Assembly (NCBI GenBank): GCA_025024175.1
Contig: QCXZ01000075.1
Location: 4,092,001-4,156,000 of the forward strand
Source of the DNA: Rhyzopertha dominica
Taxonomy: Eukaryota; Arthropoda; Insecta; Coleoptera; Bostrichidae
Reading direction: 5' to 3'
Length of the DNA: 64,000 bases
Every line of letters starts with the position of its first letter. Position 1 is the first letter of the stretch. Positions 48,101-64,000 of the stretch are shown here, piece by piece. Below the pieces are notes generated by a model. The model was not told where the DNA came from. It saw nothing but the letters and a program-made list of their open reading frames with translations, and made no database searches. The position numbers and the translations under genes are program-made.

Positions 48101-51100
48101 AGAATCGAAAAGTGCATTAAATTACACTTACAAAATTGCAAATCTTTCTCCGTTTAACGTTCCTTATATCTCGGCTGGTTTCTGAAAATGTTACAAGCAC
48201 GAGAAAGAATGATTTGATTTAACTGAGGATATTCGTTTCGTGTTCGATTTTGCAGATCTTCTCAATTAGGAGAAGGCGTATTATAAATATCTTATCTAAG
48301 AAGGACCACAAAATTTCTAGAGGGTGAGGTTGTTATAATTCTTCCAATATGACAAGACCTGTACTCTTGTTTTAAATAACGGAAATAGAGTTTTAATTCA
48401 ACAACATATTTTTAATTGAGTATCAAATTTTTACAAACCTAGACTGCATGGTATAGGTGGATACTTTGTGCTGTCACTCAAATGTGTGTCTAGTTGCAAC
48501 TCTCTTGTGAAAGGGTTTATGGGTATATGAATTGCTAATGAAGTACGTGAATACAGTACTTATTCATAGAACGTTACTTTCTATATTACTCTTAATTGGG
48601 ACGGAGTCATTGTATAATTTCCATTTATTTCTGACAGTACCTTTAAAAAGTCGTAGTTTGAGGTGATAAATAAATAATAAAATACTGTCACGGGTTTGAC
48701 ACACCTAGAATTTAAATTCACTTGTTAAAGTACAAATATGTCTTCGATTCAAAATTCTAGTACTTATTGTAGTTTAAAGTTATAAGCCAGCTTAACTTAA
48801 ATGTGACCTCAATTTTAGGGTTTTAAGACCATCCTCACGATATTACTTTAACGGAAAATTTAGAACAGTTTAAAATAAAATTTTTATATGCTTAAAAGAA
48901 ATTGCGAAACACAATACGCAAAACTATCATAAGTGCTTACTGTTCATGTTTGTATTTATGCTGTTCACAATTCACCAGCAGTGTAATTACCTAATCCCAT
49001 AGTTTTTCACAGCGCAAGAACAAAAAATAATTTTGGTTAAGACTTGATGGAGCTTATTCATTTAGTTAATATGGTTATTGAATTTTCCCAATAGTGGAAT
49101 TATATGAAGACTAGTTTAAAAGAAACAACTAAAGTAAATAACGTAATAATTTTGGAAGAACATATGCTTCCCATGAAAGGCGAGTCACATATATATTTGA
49201 AAACATTTTAATGGTTTATGTTAAGTTGGGATCTATAGAACAGTTTACAATAGCCTCTTGGAATTTTCTCCAAATTCCTTATTACTGTATTTGTAATATG
49301 GATATACTTTACTATCCACACAGATCTATTATACTTTTGTTTTTGAAGAGACCATTACTAATGTAATTTCACTNCATTCCAAAGAAACTTCTCTCCATTT
49401 GATAGTGAAAGGAACTGAAACAATTGACTTGCTAACNCTCACATGAGTGGCGTTTTATACGCACATAGGCATTTGATTACNTGAATAAACATAAGTGAAA
49501 TTAAAATAAATTGTTGTTAGAGAAGATATGAGGTATAACCGATGATGCAGGTTTTGAATCGATTGGTAAAAGATTTAAGAAAAGAGTGTAAATTATAAAC
49601 GAACATATAAGCAATAATATGGACCAAAATAATTAGAAAAGTCTTAATAACGGTGTTAGAGATATTTTACATATCTGTTATGTATAAATAAACAAACAAA
49701 AGAAGCTTCTAACAAAACCAAAAAATTAAGTTACATAAGCTGTTCATAGTGTCCTCCTATTTCCAAGTCTACAGCAGTAAGTAAAGACAAAGTGGTCTAA
49801 AATGAGTCACAGTTGGTTGAGGCGTTTAGAAGATAATAACATCTGAAGTTTCGAAGCTATTTTGTACTACTAGTTTGTAGTGACATTACATGGCAACCAA
49901 AACGAAACTTTTAGATAATTAGAGAGAGATTCCAAAAAAATTATTTTCACCCACGCTTTATCGGCAAATTTTAGATTTATTTACGTTTGTTTAGGAACTC
50001 CCAAATATTTCAGTAAATTTTTCTGGTACGTTTTAATCCAAAAGCTTTTTCCTCCAACCGATAGTGAATCGCTCTGTATAAACAAATTGAAAGAAAACTT
50101 CGCTCTTCTAGTGGGGTTTCTCATTTCACTCACCGGATTACGTCAGAGGATGATATTAGCAATAAAACCCGGCGTTAATCTTTTTATTCCGGCCATATCC
50201 GCGTTACTCCATATAGTCAATATGATGGGATGCCGCTGTACTTTTTGCTTTTATAGCTCATTTGCACTTTCTCTAGCCTACGGAGGCCATATACTTCGAA
50301 CTGGTTCGTAAAAGCAATTACCCTAAATGGCTCTCGCTGGACAACAACCAATATTTTGGTAAATGTACGGGCGACGGTCTAAATTTCTCCGCCAATGAAG
50401 GGGTAGAAAGTTCCGTTTGGCTCATCGAAAATTGTTTATTGATCATAATTTCACCCACGGGATCCAGTTTAGACATCTTAAATCGGTTATGGAAAATAAC
50501 GGAATTAGATGGTTTCAAGACCGTTTTAATCGTTGTTTGCTTATACATAATAATATATGTATATCAGCTAGGAGATAATAATTTATCAAAAAGAGTATGC
50601 GAAGGTTTTTTCTCTGATCTGAATTTTTAAAATATAGCACTCTTGTGCCTATAAAATAATAATTATTCCTATAAATACCTTTATTTATCAAGGGACTATC
50701 GCATAAGAGAGCTAAACTTCATTTGCAAATTTATATTGTTATAAGTTTAAGTCATTTGAGTAGGAACACTACTATAAGAGCATTTATCGCATTATTATTT
50801 TTACTGTTGTTTATGGAATTTGAATGAAAGTAAAATATCTAAAGCTAACAATTGGCAATAACTAGCTGCAAATTGGCTGATCGGTGTTAAATAATTTGGA
50901 ATCAAATATTACCTACGTTTTGCATTCGACTACGACCTGTATTACGTTATTTTTATAAAGTAAAATTTCATTATGTAGAAAAAGGTCCAATTTAGCAGAC
51001 TTCATATAGTATTTGAAAATACTGATATTAATGTTCACAAAATTTGTGGTTTTTGTAATATTGGCTATTAAAAATTTTTTCAAGTGTACAAAGAAATAAA

Positions 51101-51744
51101 CCCGTTAATAATAAAAAATCGCTGTTTTGTACACAGAAAATTAAGAAAAAACATAAATTATTCCAAATCAATTTTCTATAGTGCATCATTTAAAAGAACA
51201 ATGTTTTAAAAAAACGGTGTTTTTAATCGACATACGAATTTAAAGAGCAAATTTATCAAGAATCTTTGCAGTTTAATATTTACTGTACAATAACATCGTT
51301 GCACAAAATGACTTTTAATTTAATTTAATTTAATTTACACCCTGTAATAATAATTATCAAAATATTGTACAAAGACTGCTGTTATTTTTTTTTTACAAAA
51401 ATGCGACCTCTAGTACAAGAATAAAGAGTTTTGTAAGGAAGAAGTTAATCATTATTTTCCCATCCATAAACGTTATTTTCTGACATAGTCTTTTAAATAC
51501 TTCATAAACAGTTAGATATAATTACAGGAAATTATAAAAACGTGTGGTTAAAATTTCATGTAGAATTTAGAAAAGACATAATATGGAAGGTGTATTACTT
51601 GAAATAAGTAAGTTGGCATGTAATTTATTATTATTAAAATTAATTTAAGTTGATTATTGTGATAAAGATATTAAGTACGTAAATAGTGAACAATGCTTCA
51701 TTAATCATACTAATATTTTAAGTTTTCTTAAAAATTGTTCAAGT
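42150..51744. other. 9.6-kb gene-poor stretch upstream of gene B
   Basis: No gene that I can support. Islands richer in GC than their surroundings lie at about 43560-43900, 47430-47720 and 50080-50480; each has open frames on both strands, none with a known motif. Clustered unresolved bases lie near 49374, 49437 and 49481. A TAATTA-containing block lies near 46380-46400. Confidence 0.5.
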
Positions 51745-52742
51745 AGTCAATAGTTTAGATGATTGTTACACTTTGCAAAAGAACATTGATTCCTTGGCTA
51801 ATTGGTGTGTTGTAAATGAGTTGACTTTAAATATAGATAAGTGCTGCATTATGTCATTTTCCCGCAAGAAGACCGATGTTGTGTATTGATGATGTGCCAC
51901 TAAATAGAAAATCTCATGTAAAAGACTTAGGTGTAATTATGGATAATGAATTGTCTTTCTCCCTACATATAAATCACATTTGCAGTCAAGTTTCAAGATC
52001 CATGGGTTTTATTTTACGTACCACTAGAGACTTTCACAGTGTCAATTGCATAAAAATGTTGTATTTTGCATATGTTCGTACTAAATTAGAATATTGTTCT
52101 ATTGTTTAGCATCCTCACTGTATCACCTATGTTAATGTTTTAGAGAAAATGCAGCGAAAATTTTGTAAATATTTATATTTCGTTAAGTACTCAATGTATC
52201 CAGCAAGAAATTGCTCACATAGGTTGTTGCTTGATGAACTTGATTTGCAATCCCTTAATGTAAGACGGCAGCACTCTTCAGTGTTATTTCTTTACAAGTT
52301 AATCCATGGTCATATACATTGTCCCGGCTTGCTGTATCAATTGCAGTTTAACATACCTAAAAATAATGTAAGAAACGCACCTGCTTTTGGATTGAATTTC
52401 GCTAGAACCAACATTTTACTGTATTCCCCAAATTAATAATATGTGTAGGGTGTATAATAGTTTGCATTACTGTATTGATTTATACGACAGATCTCTAAGA
52501 AGATTTGTTGTGCAAAGCAGAGCTGCACTAGCTTTGTTAGATAAGGTTATGTAGCGTTATAAACCTACTCATTGTTTCTGGCTTGCATAGACATAGATAT
52601 TGTATTTGTTTGTATTATTTTGTGCTATTTTTCAAATATATATAAAACTGCGCTTGTGTATTTGGTTTTGTACAATTTAGGATATTATATTTGATTTGCT
52701 GATTGTATCCTATTATGGACTTGTGTCTGTGGGATAAATATA
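51745..52742 (+). pseudogene. jockey/CR1-like LINE 3' end
   Basis: Plus-strand text in order: SLDDCYTLQKNIDSLANWCV and NIDKCCIMSFSRKK (51752-51870), then after a shift VPLNRKSHVKDLGVIMDNEL (51876-52000), RTKLEYCSIV and a stop, MQRKFCKYLYFVKYSMYPAR (52149), LLLDELDLQSLNVRRQHSSV, APAFGLNFARTN, and after another stop INNMCRVYNSLHYCIDLYDR and SLRRFVVQSRAAL. This is the thumb and C-terminal region of a non-LTR reverse transcriptase. A 3' UTR of about 180 bp then runs into the (ATT)n tail. 5'-truncated, as is typical of LINE copies. Confidence 0.88.

Positions 52743-64000
<11,258 letters not shown>

Overview
The window is AT-rich nuclear DNA from an insect draft assembly (scattered single Ns). The only host genes I can build are two Tweedle-family (DUF243) cuticular protein genes. 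They are spliced, have GT-AG introns with insect-style short signal-peptide first exons, and lie in convergent orientation. Beetle-like is my best guess for the order, from the long TE-filled introns and the mix of Penelope, rosa-type mariner and non-LTR elements, but the sequence alone does not settle it.

Gene A (+ strand, coding 10295-29091, 8 exons, 305 aa) encodes a Tweedle protein with a glycine-rich block on each side of the DUF243 domain. Gene B (- strand, coding 42092-36747, 4 exons, 215 aa) encodes a Tweedle protein with Ser/Tyr/Ala/Pro repeats instead of the glycine blocks. Both share three intron positions (inside the signal peptide, after FIK in the domain, after YKTQ at the domain end) and a 180-nt central exon that is almost the same protein. 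They are paralogues whose exported products are expected to be structural components of chitin-containing cuticle. Gene A has gained extra phase 1-1 glycine exons.

Layout: 0-10 kb, intergenic with a LINE endonuclease relic (-), a possible hAT relic and a LINE reverse-transcriptase relic (+). 10.2-29.4 kb, gene A, with a decayed mariner-type element in intron 1 and a Penelope-like element (PLE) in intron 5. 29.4-36.7 kb, intergenic TE graveyard: second PLE relic (-), R4/Dong-like LINE relic (+), jockey/CR1-like LINE relic (-), then a three-level nest (mariner-like element containing a rearranged Tc1-like element containing a perfect 382-bp inverted pair of PLE 3' ends). 36.7-42.1 kb, gene B, with a LINE 3' fragment in intron 3 and, in intron 2, a LINE relic split by a nearly intact DD41D mariner. 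42.1-64 kb, no gene that I can support, apart from a LINE 3' end with a long (ATT)n tail at 51.7-52.9 kb and several GC-richer islands of unknown meaning.

The most unusual structures are the perfect PLE palindrome, the three-deep nesting around it, the mariner with only one nonsense codon and 115-bp double-motif termini, and the symmetric glycine cassettes of gene A, which would permit in-frame alternative splicing.
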